Assembly: GCA_002841395.1 (NCBI GenBank)
Contig: PGZM01000008.1
Location: 124,001-188,000, forward strand
Direction: 5' to 3'
Length of the DNA: 64,000 bases
Source: Firmicutes bacterium HGW-Firmicutes-9
GTDB taxonomy: Bacteria; Bacillota; Clostridia; Christensenellales; CAG-138
Shown here: positions 40,001 through 48,135 of the stretch, one piece after another
Position numbering within the stretch: position 1 is the first letter of the stretch
How the letters are laid out: each line of letters starts with the position of its first letter
Notes under the pieces: generated by a model
The model's input: only the letters and a program-made list of their open reading frames with translations
The model's database searches: none
Told to the model about the DNA's origin: nothing
Program-made: the position numbers and the translations under genes

Positions 40001-41702
40001 CGTCGCGGGCAGCGATGTGATCCTGAACGCAAGCGCCTATCGCCAGAGCGGGCCGGGTACGGCCGCCACCTATCACCACATCCTCTTTACCCGCGTGGAA
40101 AACACGCACACAGAGGACAACCGCCGTGTGGAGGACCTGTTGCGCGGGCGCGTGATCTCGCTTTCGCTGCCGGCATATTATGAGAGCGCGAGCAGCACGC
40201 AGATTCGCGAATACATCGACAAGGATATGGACATCGGCATGCTGGTCGATCCCGTGGTGCAGGATTTTATCTATGCGCGCGGGTTGTATCTTAGGATGCC
40301 GCAGTATAAGCAGGAGATCAGCGCAATTGCGGCGCGGCGCTGCGAGGTGCGCGAAACGGGCGACGAGTATACGGCGGTCTATCGCGACAACGACGGCGAA
40401 GTGCGTGCGCGGATTCGCAGCAGAAGCGTCAGCGTGACGGATCTGTATGACGTGCTGGGCGACATGCGTGGCTCGGCGGAGACGGTGCGCAGGCTTGCTT
40501 CCGGCCGCATCCTCTGGATCGAGGAGACGAGCGGCACGGGCGAACCGCTGCGCGCGCTGCTGTGCGATCTATTGGCGCGGTCGCTGATTCGCGAGCATAC
40601 CTTTGCGCTCTACCGCTGTTTTGACGAAGACGAGCGCGAGATCGCAGGCCAGCTTGGATTCTTGTCCCTTGAAGGACAGAGCGCGCTGCTGTATGCGGAT
40701 ATGCGCGCGCCGCTGGTGCTGTTGGAGGACGCGCTGCAGCGCATCAAGGAGCCGTTTGCCTCGGACGAGGCGGTGCGGCAGGCGGTGGAGTCCACGCGAC
40801 CCGCGCTGCGGCACGCAATCTGCAATATGTTCCCCGGCACGCTGCTGCTGTGCTTTGACATGGAGGCCATCAACGACGGCGTCATCGAAAAGGTGCGCGC
40901 GCTCAACGGCGTCTCCAACGTGCCGCCTTCGGAAAAGACGCTCGGCCGCGCGATGTGCGTGCCGTATGGCATGATTCTCGGCGAGACGATCGTGCCGAAT
41001 ACCGTGACCAAAGCGCTGCACGCGGACAAGGTGTTCCACGCGAACGAGAGCGGGTTTGACATCGTCAAATCGCCCGGCTATTCGCCACTGAAAAATCAGG
41101 TGCGCACCATCAAGTCCTTCCGCAGACCGGTTCTCTTGATCGATGACCTTCTGCACAACGGCTACCGCCTCGAAAAGCTCGACCCGCTGTTCCGCGAACA
41201 GGGCGTGGAGATTGAGCGCATCATCGTCGGCATTCTCTCCGGCAGGGGGCTAGACCTCATGCGGGAGCAGAAGCGCAACGTAGACTGCGAATACTTTATC
41301 CCGAACATGCTCTATTGGTTCACAGAAAGCCTGCTGTATCCGTTTATCGGCGGGGACAGCGTAGAGGGCGGCATTGTGGAGCGGGACTATCCGCCGGGCA
41401 TCAACCTGATCCTGCCATACCAGTATCCCAAATATCTGCATGGCGCGCCGCCGCCCGCAGTGCGGCAATATTCCCGTGTCGCGCTTAGAAACGCCTATAC
41501 TATCCTCACCGTGCTGGAGGATCGCTATCTCAAGCTGCAGGGAACGGGGCTTACGCTCCGCCGCCTTGGCGAGGCGCTGGGTCGCCCGCGCCTGCCCGAC
41601 AAAGGCGCGCACATGCAATACGACCTCAACGTGGTTGCTTCCGCTTACTTAAAGGACGATATTCGCCAGATGCGGCGCATTTCGAACGCGGAGGATGTGT
41701 GA
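37041..41702 (+). CDS. Giant multidomain protein: HD hydrolase, helical repeats, NadD-like nucleotidyltransferase, phosphoribosyltransferase-like domain
   Basis: A 1553-residue cytosolic protein. Residues about 170-300 are an HD phosphohydrolase domain (His 181 and 185, then LSHDIGKFG with His 209 and Asp 210, then His 251). Residues about 380-880 are helical and look like HEAT-type repeats. Residues about 894-1095 are a cytidylyltransferase/NadD-type fold with GTFDPFSAGH near 900-909 and the C-terminal SSTQIREYI near 1051. Residues about 1110-1240 look GNAT-like, less surely. Residues about 1330-1460 contain the PRPP-loop-like PVLLIDDLLHNG (Asp 1368-1369). All catalytic motifs appear intact. 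The parts point to nucleotide or NAD-type cofactor chemistry. Two redox genes are tightly linked downstream. Confidence 0.85.
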   Translation: MDERTAGSGALDALYAELAKNTGITMKQLRAWTAKTRFDAEYAAMLGRRVSCAAVATLCEPLMKRVGELPEEGILSHAYEALSAGLYPYSGAPRSTKGKKSALKLFLTVLSRLMDVERERAFDPLLDYLPVSQEELDKSPVQEQCVLFAEAMRKSYYRELLRIGKEIMPFDPAGHTFGVRHVASHTAQQARKAGLPVDTALVACAALSHDIGKFGCRGEDMPRIPYLHYYYTWKWLEERNMPEIAHIAANHSTWDLEFENLPIESLILIYADFRVRAERGADGKEITIISPLTESRDRIFVKLADMTPEKRLRYETVYKKLDDFERFLISHGVNPDPGADALLSAEKRDSALLSQGEVIRALCNHAFDNNVHLMHTISVSDTFEALLEQARDEKNLSRIRTYLLLFEEYSTYMTRTHKLLTLRFLYELLMHHDGDVRRHAGRIMGAILANSGPRYRKELPRGAGSLAIAPALHAVLSESIALWDDYIELCLHPDYKISQKHATRISNSLKTIAGSLFTHCMAAERRGYWDKIYRRMFFCGGEDLLALMDTLTHIPQEVMQHAEIERMLPILGGAAASSEARVRIRALRALGAVADNDPKLLLHACESIKLHPEAEFASVWLLNKLRKRAGLPTVTEPMLPVGEIYLSNLKSSITWTMKLVHIDHLCEYVHLHPQEAFHIAMHLSNLLSVSEHLPVRERAGEAMVEVSSVLTVDQRNEILVDLLRELETGQNEISSYIPPYLGRLFCSVPEKEMDEGIDYLEGLLRAANTRAARAALSTLCAVLSGYKTENSKRADAVYERVFGLLLIGVAHFDDSIRLTALEVICRMYFGNDNSPLDARRACLVRFGKKLLTLLGERRDGMLAFFNEAAMLNHLYRFITQCETGGGFTFDPLKPVAFFPGTFDPFSAGHKRIVEEIRAQGFEVYLAVDEFSWSKRTLAKLLRRQIVSMSTANLPEVYLFPDDIPVNLAVPEDLKHLSQLFSDRELYLVAGSDVILNASAYRQSGPGTAATYHHILFTRVENTHTEDNRRVEDLLRGRVISLSLPAYYESASSTQIREYIDKDMDIGMLVDPVVQDFIYARGLYLRMPQYKQEISAIAARRCEVRETGDEYTAVYRDNDGEVRARIRSRSVSVTDLYDVLGDMRGSAETVRRLASGRILWIEETSGTGEPLRALLCDLLARSLIREHTFALYRCFDEDEREIAGQLGFLSLEGQSALLYADMRAPLVLLEDALQRIKEPFASDEAVRQAVESTRPALRHAICNMFPGTLLLCFDMEAINDGVIEKVRALNGVSNVPPSEKTLGRAMCVPYGMILGETIVPNTVTKALHADKVFHANESGFDIVKSPGYSPLKNQVRTIKSFRRPVLLIDDLLHNGYRLEKLDPLFREQGVEIERIIVGILSGRGLDLMREQKRNVDCEYFIPNMLYWFTESLLYPFIGGDSVEGGIVERDYPPGINLILPYQYPKYLHGAPPPAVRQYSRVALRNAYTILTVLEDRYLKLQGTGLTLRRLGEALGRPRLPDKGAHMQYDLNVVASAYLKDDIRQMRRISNAEDV

Positions 41703-41706
41703 TCGT

Positions 41707-42942
41707 ATGACGTATTATTCGTACAAAGGATTCTGCCTCGTCGAACACGGCGGGCGGCTGCCGGAGGGCGCGAATGCCGTCAGCGAGCCGGTTGATCCGC
41801 TCGTGTTTCTCGTCTCGCGCGATCCGAAGGTGAGCCGCGGACTGTTTGCGATCGACTCGCTTGCGGAGCTGGACGAGCCGGAAGGTATCTCTCTGTTGCT
41901 GCCGCCGCCGGAAGAAACGCGCGACGATGCACTTGCGGTGTTTATCCGCGCGCACGGCGCAACGGTCGCCAACACCGCGTTTTCGCGCTGGTTCACGGTG
42001 CTTGAAGCGTTTCGCACCCGCGGGAAATCAAAACCGCGCGTCAATCTGATCGGATTGGGCAACGTCGGCGGCACGACCGCAATCGGGCTGAAGCTTCTGG
42101 GCACAGACCTTGCCGAGATCGGCGTATATGACCGCGACGAGAAGCAGAGCCTGCGCTACGAATCAGAATTGAATCAAGTGCTGTCCGTACGGGATGGCGA
42201 GACGCTGCCGCCCGTTCGCGTGCGTAACGAAGCGGAGTTGTTTGACTGCGACGCGCTGTTGTTCACCGCGGCAAAAGCCGTGCCGGAGGTCGGTGCGGAG
42301 AGCGGCGGGGATGTGCGCATGATGCAGTTCACGGCAAACCGCGAACTGCTGCACGCGTATGCAAAGCACGCGCGGGAATGCGATTTTTCCGGCTTGTTCT
42401 GCCAGATCAGCGATCCCGTCGATCAGCTCAGCCGCGCGGTGTTTCTCATGAGCAATCAAAATGAACAGGGCGAGTTTGACGGAAAGGGATTGTTGCCGGA
42501 ACAGGTGCGCGGTTTCGGCCTCGGCGTCATGCACGCGCGCGCGGTCTACAGCGCGGAATGCGACGGCATCGCGACAGAGCAATTGCGCGTCTACGGCCCG
42601 CACGGAAACGGACTTGTGATCGCAAACGCGCCAAACGAAGGCTATGACAATGCGATATCTCTTGCGCTGACACACAAGGCGGAGACCGCGAATCTCACGG
42701 TGCGCGCATTCGGCTTCAAGCCGTATATCGCGCCGGGGCTGTCCTCCGCTGCGGTATCGGTGCTGCGCGCGCTGCGCGGAGAGTGGCACGACGCGGCGGT
42801 ACCGCTCGGCGGGGCATACTTCGGCTGCCGATCTCGCCTGACGGCTGCGGGAGCGCAGCAGCGTAGGGAAGTGTTGCATCCTGAACTTTACGAACGCATT
42901 TCGGAAAGCTACCGAAAACTGGAGGAATTTCACGCGGAATGA
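41707..42942 (+). CDS. Lactate/malate dehydrogenase-like protein
   Basis: A 411-residue protein. After about 110 unfamiliar residues comes a Rossmann motif VNLIGLGNVGGTTAIGLKLL, then VYDRDE, which would bind NAD(H) as in lactate and malate dehydrogenases. FCQISDPVDQLSRAVF matches the N-P-V-D segment of that family, and VYGPHGNG near residue 305 matches the catalytic His loop. The N-terminal extension and divergent substrate loop argue against an ordinary metabolic enzyme. I chose the ATG at 41707; another at 41695 is too close to GGAGG. It follows the 1553-residue gene by 4 bases and overlaps the next gene, so the three form one unit. Substrate unknown. Confidence 0.75.
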   Translation: MTYYSYKGFCLVEHGGRLPEGANAVSEPVDPLVFLVSRDPKVSRGLFAIDSLAELDEPEGISLLLPPPEETRDDALAVFIRAHGATVANTAFSRWFTVLEAFRTRGKSKPRVNLIGLGNVGGTTAIGLKLLGTDLAEIGVYDRDEKQSLRYESELNQVLSVRDGETLPPVRVRNEAELFDCDALLFTAAKAVPEVGAESGGDVRMMQFTANRELLHAYAKHARECDFSGLFCQISDPVDQLSRAVFLMSNQNEQGEFDGKGLLPEQVRGFGLGVMHARAVYSAECDGIATEQLRVYGPHGNGLVIANAPNEGYDNAISLALTHKAETANLTVRAFGFKPYIAPGLSSAAVSVLRALRGEWHDAAVPLGGAYFGCRSRLTAAGAQQRREVLHPELYERISESYRKLEEFHAE

Positions 42943-44006
42943 ACGAACTACTCGTCGTCACCTGCCATGAAAACGAGCGATTGCACGAGACGCTCTCCTA
43001 CGCGCTGGAAGGCGTTGCCTTCGAGCGGGTATCGAGTAGCGTGGCGCTGCCGCTGCTCGCGGGCAGGCGCGTGCTGTTTGCCATCGGACTGAGCGAGCAC
43101 GGGCTGGACGCGGAGGTGATCGCGTTGATTGCGGCGCTGAGGCAGTCGCCCAATCTCATGCAGGGTTCGACGGGCGCGATTCTTCTGGACGGTACGGGCG
43201 AACTCTATACCAAACAAACGGCGGATATGCTCGCGCTGGCCGCGAATCTCGCCGGATGCCGCTTCCCTGGCAAGCCGCTGGTCGAAGCCACAGGCTCGCT
43301 CGACAACTGGAACATCCAGTCGCTGCGAAGAGGGGTATCGCTGCTCGGCGCATACCGGCAGGCGGCGCGGGAACTCGTGCAGCGGCTCCTGGAGTTCTCG
43401 CCGAAGAAAAAGCCGCGTCCGAAGGTGCTGCTACTGCACGCGAGCGACCGGACGACCTCCAACACACTCCAGATCGGCATGCGCATCTCGGAAAAAATCG
43501 AACCGTATTGCGACATTCACGAGATTTCGCTGATCAACGGCGCAATCTTTGACTGCCGCGGTTGCTCTTATAAAACCTGCTCGCACTTTGCGCGGCAAAA
43601 CAGCTGTTTTTACGGCGGGGTGATCACCAACGACGTGTATCCCGCGATCAACGAGTGCGACGCGCTATTATTACTCTGCCCGAACTACAACGACAGCGTG
43701 AGCGCAAACATTCTCGCGTTCATCAACCGCCTGACGAGCGTGGTCGTCTACAACGGGCTGTATGACAAGCAGATTTTTTCCGTGATCGTCTCCGGCTACA
43801 GCGGCAGCGACATCATCGCGCAGCAGGTCATCGGCGCGCTGTGCCTGAACAAGACGTTTTCGCTACCGCCGCGCTTTTGCCTGATGCAGACGGCGAACAA
43901 CCCCGGCGAGGCGATGCAGGCGGAGGGGATTGAGGAGCGCATCGACGCGTTTGCGGCAAGAATGCTCGAATCCCTGTATGAGAAAGACGATTCAACGGGC
44001 ATATAA
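42939..44006 (+). CDS. Flavodoxin-like NADPH-dependent FMN reductase family protein
   Basis: A 355-residue protein. The first 145 residues are of no family I recognise and may form a small Rossmann-like fold. From about 165 on it is flavodoxin-like: VLLLHASDRTTSNTLQIG forms the FMN phosphate loop, DALLLLCPNYNDSVSANILAF near 245 the flavin-binding segment. A Cys-rich stretch (DCRGCSYKTCSHF, then NSCFYGG) near 205 resembles that of iron-sulfur flavoproteins. The ATG overlaps the stop of the dehydrogenase-like gene (ATGA). A redox partner role for the preceding two proteins is inferred from this tight linkage. Confidence 0.8.
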   Translation: MNELLVVTCHENERLHETLSYALEGVAFERVSSSVALPLLAGRRVLFAIGLSEHGLDAEVIALIAALRQSPNLMQGSTGAILLDGTGELYTKQTADMLALAANLAGCRFPGKPLVEATGSLDNWNIQSLRRGVSLLGAYRQAARELVQRLLEFSPKKKPRPKVLLLHASDRTTSNTLQIGMRISEKIEPYCDIHEISLINGAIFDCRGCSYKTCSHFARQNSCFYGGVITNDVYPAINECDALLLLCPNYNDSVSANILAFINRLTSVVVYNGLYDKQIFSVIVSGYSGSDIIAQQVIGALCLNKTFSLPPRFCLMQTANNPGEAMQAEGIEERIDAFAARMLESLYEKDDSTGI

Positions 44007-44316
44007 CGCTTGTGTTTCCGGGCTGGATTTGGTAGTATTTTGTCAGCAAGGAACGTAAAAATTCGCGGCGAGAGGAAGTGTCTTTTTGGAGTCGGTTCTG
44101 TAAAGAACGCGAAACAATTGCAAGCAAACAAGAGCGCAGCGCATGCGTTTGTTTTGATATTCGCCTTCCAAACAGAAACGAGCCAAGCCGGACACCTCTT
44201 TTGAAACAATCAAAGAGATTTTCAGGCATGGAACAGTTTCCGTGCCGTTTTTATTTGGGAAAACAACGTGCATATTGCACACAAGAATGATGATTGAGAA
44301 CAAGAAAGGAACTACA
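44007..44316 (+). other. Intergenic region before the methyltransferase gene
   Basis: About 310 bases with no supported gene and no clear terminator for the preceding operon. A perfect palindrome GTGCA-TAT-TGCAC lies at 44268-44280, about 37 bases before the next ATG, and could be an operator. AGAAAGGA is the ribosome binding site. Confidence 0.35.
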
Positions 44317-45033
44317 ATGAACTATCCACGCGCAAACCGGATGAACCCGGATTTGATCAAACATAACATCATGGGGCCAAACCCCGCAAAGCTTCTCGAA
44401 GAACTGCTCAATAAGTTCCCGCTGGAGCCGGGACAGACCGTCATGGACCTCGGCTGCGGGCAGGGCGTGACATCCATCATGCTCGTCAAAGAATACGGAC
44501 TGAAGGTGTTTGCCGTCGATCTTTGGATCAGCGCGAGCGAAAACTGGCAGCGATTCCGCAAAGAGGGGCTGACGCGAGAGCAGATTGTGCCGATTCATGA
44601 GGACGCGCACCAGCTGCCGTTTGCGGACGAATTCTTCGACGCGGTGGTGAGCATCGACTCGTATCACTATTTCGGCTTGGACAAAGCATACCTGGGCAAG
44701 CACCTGCTTCCGTTGGTGAAACCCGGCGGCTATCTTCTGCTGGTCGTGCCGGGGTTTCATCACGACGTGCACGCAGATATTCCGAATGAGCTGCTTTTAA
44801 CCTGGAGCGCGGAAGACCTCGATACCATCCACGACGCGGACTATTGGCGGAACGTGATCTCGGCAACAGAAGGCGTTGAAATTTTTGCCATCGAAGAGCT
44901 GGAGAGCAACGAGAATTGCTGGGAGGACTGGCTCGCAACCGACAACGAATACGCCGTGATGGATCGGGCGCCGATGAACGCGGGCGCGGGGAAGTATATG
45001 AACTTTGTCGCCATCGCGCTGAAAAAGAAATAA
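44317..45033 (+). CDS. Class I SAM-dependent methyltransferase
   Basis: A 238-residue small-molecule-type methyltransferase. The SAM motif VMDLGCGQGVTSIMLVKEYG is near residue 42, the acidic loop FAVDLW near 66, motif II PFADEFFDAVVSIDSYHYF near 107 and KPGGYLLLVVPGF near 140. This is the ubiE/methyltransferase type 11 pattern. The C-terminal part (WEDWLATDNEYAVMDRAPM) resembles proteins annotated as methyltransferases for small cytoplasmic substrates. The chosen ATG follows AGAAAGGA; upstream residues in the frame look unrelated. It stands alone with a terminator after it. Substrate unknown. Confidence 0.87.
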   Translation: MNYPRANRMNPDLIKHNIMGPNPAKLLEELLNKFPLEPGQTVMDLGCGQGVTSIMLVKEYGLKVFAVDLWISASENWQRFRKEGLTREQIVPIHEDAHQLPFADEFFDAVVSIDSYHYFGLDKAYLGKHLLPLVKPGGYLLLVVPGFHHDVHADIPNELLLTWSAEDLDTIHDADYWRNVISATEGVEIFAIEELESNENCWEDWLATDNEYAVMDRAPMNAGAGKYMNFVAIALKKK

Positions 45034-45053
45034 CGCACGAAAGACCGCGCAAA

Positions 45054-45090
45054 CAAAAAAGGCTTCGGGATGTTCCCGAAGTCTTTTCTT
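45054..45090. terminator. Bidirectional terminator
   Basis: CTTCGGG-ATGTT-CCCGAAG (45063-45081; loop 45070-45074) with an A-run before and TCTTTTCTT after. It lies between the convergent methyltransferase and DUF1836 genes. Confidence 0.8.
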
Positions 45091-45103
45091 AATGCTTTTC
45101 GCG

Positions 45104-45691
45104 TTATTCGGTCTTTTCTACTGTTTCAGCAAAGTCCGGCTCGTGCAGCGCGACTAGCTTGCCCGCCAGCAGCCGCGCAAAACTCGCGGCGATGGCGGAG
45201 CCGACAACAAGATCGCTCACCTCGGTGCCGGTGTGGCTCGATTCATCATAGATCGGCGCGGCGCTCGCCTTTGCCTGCTGCACGACGTAGCTGGAGATCC
45301 GCTCGTAGGACGCGGTGAAACGCACATACTCCTGATGGATGATCTCCTCGTCGTCGGGCGGGAGCATCGCGGACATCGCGGCCATGCTGACCGACTGCTT
45401 GAACGTGCAGATCATCAGTAGAAGCGCGATATGCCGCCTTCCGTACTTTTTGCGCACGGGTGCGGGAATCAGGCGCAGCTTGACGTAGTTGTTGACCATC
45501 GATGGTGTCAGGAGCTTGTCCTCCACGGGGTCGTAGACGAAGAAGCCGACATAGTTGTTGACCAGCGCGATCACCTGATCGAGATACAGGTCGATCTTCG
45601 GCAACTCCTCCCATTCGGGCAGGTGATAGGCGCCGAGAAAGCGTTCCCAGCGAACCAGCTTCTCTGCGACCTTATTTTTGTCATATCCCAT
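45104..45691 (-). CDS. DUF1836 domain protein
   Basis: A 195-residue protein of the DUF1836 family, found mainly in Bacillota. The N-terminal region DLYLDQVIALVNNYVG and LLTPSMVNNYVKLRLIPAP resembles a MerR-like helix-turn-helix; the segment KKYGRRHIALLLMICTFKQ follows as in that family. The C-terminal part is helical with a possible hydrophobic patch (VVGSAIAASFARLLAG). It is probably a DNA-binding regulator, but no member is well characterised. It has AAAGGAG before the ATG. No obvious target beyond the divergent DegV gene. Confidence 0.85.
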   Translation of the reverse strand: MGYDKNKVAEKLVRWERFLGAYHLPEWEELPKIDLYLDQVIALVNNYVGFFVYDPVEDKLLTPSMVNNYVKLRLIPAPVRKKYGRRHIALLLMICTFKQSVSMAAMSAMLPPDDEEIIHQEYVRFTASYERISSYVVQQAKASAAPIYDESSHTGTEVSDLVVGSAIAASFARLLAGKLVALHEPDFAETVEKTE

Positions 45692-45885
45692 CTGCTGCGC
45701 TCCTTTCGGCGGCTCAACCCGTGACGACGATTTTCACTATCATACAGGAGTATCGTCAAGCGGCATTCAACTAACGGCAAGTCTATCGTACTTTTGCGCT
45801 TTCGTTTGTGTACATAAGTACTTTACATCGTAAACAAAATCAGTTAATATAGTATAACAAACTAGCAAACGAGGTGCAACAAACA

Positions 45886-46752
45886 ATGTCATTCGCACTT
45901 TTTACAGATTCTACCGCATCCTTGACCGAGGCGGAATATAACACAAGCAACGTTGGGGTGCTGTCTTTGTCCTTGTCACTCAACGACGAGGAAATCCTCT
46001 GCTACGAACCCGGAAAGGTGTTCGATTACGAAGCCTTCTTCAAGCGCATGCGTGAAGACAGCACGCTCGTGATGAAAACATCGATGGTCAACACGTCCGC
46101 GTTTTTGACCGCGTTTGAGCCGCGCCTTCAGGCGGGTGAGGACGTTCTCTATATCGGCATGTCGGGCGGCATCAGCGGCACCTGCGGTGCAGGCAAAGTA
46201 GCAGCCGCAGAACTGTCCAAGAAATATCCCGCGCGCAAGGTGCTCGTCGTGGACACGCTGACGGCAGTTATCGGCGAGGGCATGATCCTCCGCGAAGTGG
46301 TGAAACTCCGCGACGCGGGAGCAAGCGTGGAAGAAGCCGCGGCGCACGCAGAGCGCAGAAGCCACGAGATTCACTCCTTCATCCTCGTGGACGACCTGAA
46401 CTTCCTCAAGCGCGGCGGCCGCATCTCCGGCAGCGCAGCGCTTGCGGGCAGCATCGTGCACCTCAAGCCGATTTTGAAAGGCGACGAGGAAGGCAAACTC
46501 GTGCTGGATCTGAAGATTCTCGGCCGCAAGAAGGCCATCAAGACGCTGCTCGAGCAGTTTGTGCGCCTGCATGTAGCGGCGGACGAGAACAGATTTGTCG
46601 GCATTTCGCACACTGGGTGCGAGGACGAGGCACATCTGCTCGCGGCGGATATCGTGGAGCGTTACCCGGACGTGGAAGTCGCGGTAGACTACTTTGAGCC
46701 CTGCACATCGTCCCACGTCGGCCCCGGTTCCATTGCGATCTTCTTTTTCTAA
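45886..46752 (+). CDS. DegV family fatty-acid-binding protein
   Basis: A 288-residue DegV protein. The family binds a fatty acid between two domains, and FakB members present it to the kinase FakA for phosphorylation. The N-terminal LFTDSTASL, the TSMVNTSAF region near residue 64, YIGMSGGISGT near 92 and VDDLNFLKRGGRISGSAALAG near 170 are as expected, as is the C-terminal HVGPGSIAIFFF. The start at 45886 is the first ATG after GAGGTG. No FakA gene is nearby. Whether it is a FakB-type partner or another DegV subgroup cannot be decided. Confidence 0.92.
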   Translation: MSFALFTDSTASLTEAEYNTSNVGVLSLSLSLNDEEILCYEPGKVFDYEAFFKRMREDSTLVMKTSMVNTSAFLTAFEPRLQAGEDVLYIGMSGGISGTCGAGKVAAAELSKKYPARKVLVVDTLTAVIGEGMILREVVKLRDAGASVEEAAAHAERRSHEIHSFILVDDLNFLKRGGRISGSAALAGSIVHLKPILKGDEEGKLVLDLKILGRKKAIKTLLEQFVRLHVAADENRFVGISHTGCEDEAHLLAADIVERYPDVEVAVDYFEPCTSSHVGPGSIAIFFF

Positions 46753-46796
46753 ATCGGTCGCGGCATAGACTGCGCAGTCAAACAACACTTGTTCAT

Positions 46797-46838
46797 CAAT
46801 CGGCGGAGCACTCTGGGATGGGGCTCCGCCGATTCTTT
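46797..46838 (+). terminator. Terminator of the degV-like gene
   Basis: ATCGGCGGAGC (46799-46809) and GCTCCGCCGAT (46823-46833) form an 11-bp stem, then TCTTTG. Confidence 0.75.
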
Positions 46839-46933
46839 GTATATCGATTGAATGTTATACAACCAGATATGCGCGTGACGATACAGAATATGAACAAAGT
46901 TTCAACAATACTGCACTACAACACCAATTTCTA

Positions 46934-46962
46934 TTGCAAAAACGATAACGCATAATTATAGT
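46934..46962 (+). promoter_or_regulatory. Promoter of the PAS/HD-GYP gene
   Basis: TTGCAA at 46934-46939, exactly 17 bases, TATAGT at 46957-46962, with a leader of about 77 bases. Confidence 0.65.
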
Positions 46963-47045
46963 AAAAGTGTATTTGAATCTTGCATATCCAATTATCTGCT
47001 GATCTTTTTTATTGATTCCTTCCCGAAGCAAAGAAAGGTCGTCAT

Positions 47046-48050
47046 ATGGAACGCGAATGGCTGGACAATCTTTACCGATTGGTCCTGCAGCAGACGCAGG
47101 ACGGTATCATACTCTCGGATGCCGACGGCGTGATTGTGTTTGTCAACGACGCCGCGGAGCGAATCCGCAACATCCAGCGCGAAAATATCCTTGGCCACAG
47201 CATGGTGGACTGCCACAAGGAAACGTCGCGCGAGAAGGTGAATCGCGCGCTCGGCTACCTGAAGTCTCACGAAGGAAACGCCGTCAGCCGCATGGTGACG
47301 GATTCCGTCAACGACAAGTATTACGAAAATATCTATACGCCGGTGTTTGACGAAACGCACACGCTCCAGGGCGTCTCCGTCATCTCGCGGGATATCACGG
47401 AGCGCAGGCGCGCCGAGGAGTCCAAGGCCGCCATCCAGCGCGCGCAGGAGGTTGCGCACGCGACACTCATGGAAAAATATCACAGCCTGATGATGACGAG
47501 CATGGAGATGCTGACCAATCTGCTGGAGGCGCGCGATTTCTACACGAACGGACACAGCAAGCGCGTCTGCGAAATCGCGACCAAGCTCTTTGAGCATCGA
47601 AACGGAATCGACGAGCATTTTCTGGACATCCAGTGGGCGGCAAAGCTGCACGACATCGGTAAGATCTGCATCCCCGATGCGATTGTGCACAAGCCAGGCA
47701 AGCTCACGAGCGAGGAATATGAAACCATCAAGATGCATAGTGCGCTTGCCTCGGATATCATCCGCCCGCTCGATCCCGGCAGCCGCATCTGGCCGATGAT
47801 TCGCTATCATCACGAACGGTACGACGGAAAAGGATATCCCGACGGGCGCGGCGGGGAAGAGATCCCGGACGGCGCGCGTGTGATTGCCATCGCGGACACC
47901 TACGACGCGATGCGCTCCTGCCGCCCGTATCGCAGCGCGATGTCCTTTGACCAGTGCATCGAGGAGATCAAGGCGAACGCGGGCACGCAGTTTGACCCGA
48001 AGTGGGTCAAGGTGTTTTTAGAGCTTGCGACCACGGGCAGCATCGACTAA
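47046..48050 (+). CDS. PAS-sensor HD-GYP cyclic di-GMP phosphodiesterase
   Basis: A 334-residue cytosolic signalling enzyme. Residues 5-125 are a PAS domain (QTQDGIILSDADGVIVFVND, then GVSVISRDITERRRAEE). A helical linker leads to an HD-GYP domain at about 150-330. The metal-binding and signature residues are present: NGHSKRVCEIA, LHDIGKICIPDAIVHK near 200, HHERYDGKGYPDG near 258 with an intact GYP, and IADTYDAM near 285. It would hydrolyse cyclic di-GMP in response to a small ligand or redox signal. No diguanylate cyclase gene is in the window. It has its own promoter and terminator. Confidence 0.93.
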   Translation: MEREWLDNLYRLVLQQTQDGIILSDADGVIVFVNDAAERIRNIQRENILGHSMVDCHKETSREKVNRALGYLKSHEGNAVSRMVTDSVNDKYYENIYTPVFDETHTLQGVSVISRDITERRRAEESKAAIQRAQEVAHATLMEKYHSLMMTSMEMLTNLLEARDFYTNGHSKRVCEIATKLFEHRNGIDEHFLDIQWAAKLHDIGKICIPDAIVHKPGKLTSEEYETIKMHSALASDIIRPLDPGSRIWPMIRYHHERYDGKGYPDGRGGEEIPDGARVIAIADTYDAMRSCRPYRSAMSFDQCIEEIKANAGTQFDPKWVKVFLELATTGSID

Positions 48051-48080
48051 CGAAATTCATTCTATAAACAAATAACGGAA

Positions 48081-48114
48081 ACAAAACCCGCAGGCTTTTC
48101 CTGCGGGTTTTTTG
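48081..48114. terminator. Bidirectional terminator
   Basis: AAACCCGCAGG (48084-48094) and CCTGCGGGTTT (48100-48110) with A- and T-runs. It separates the HD-GYP gene from the convergent flavoprotein operon. Confidence 0.85.
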
Positions 48115-48135
48115 CGTGAAACGTGCGAATGCACA

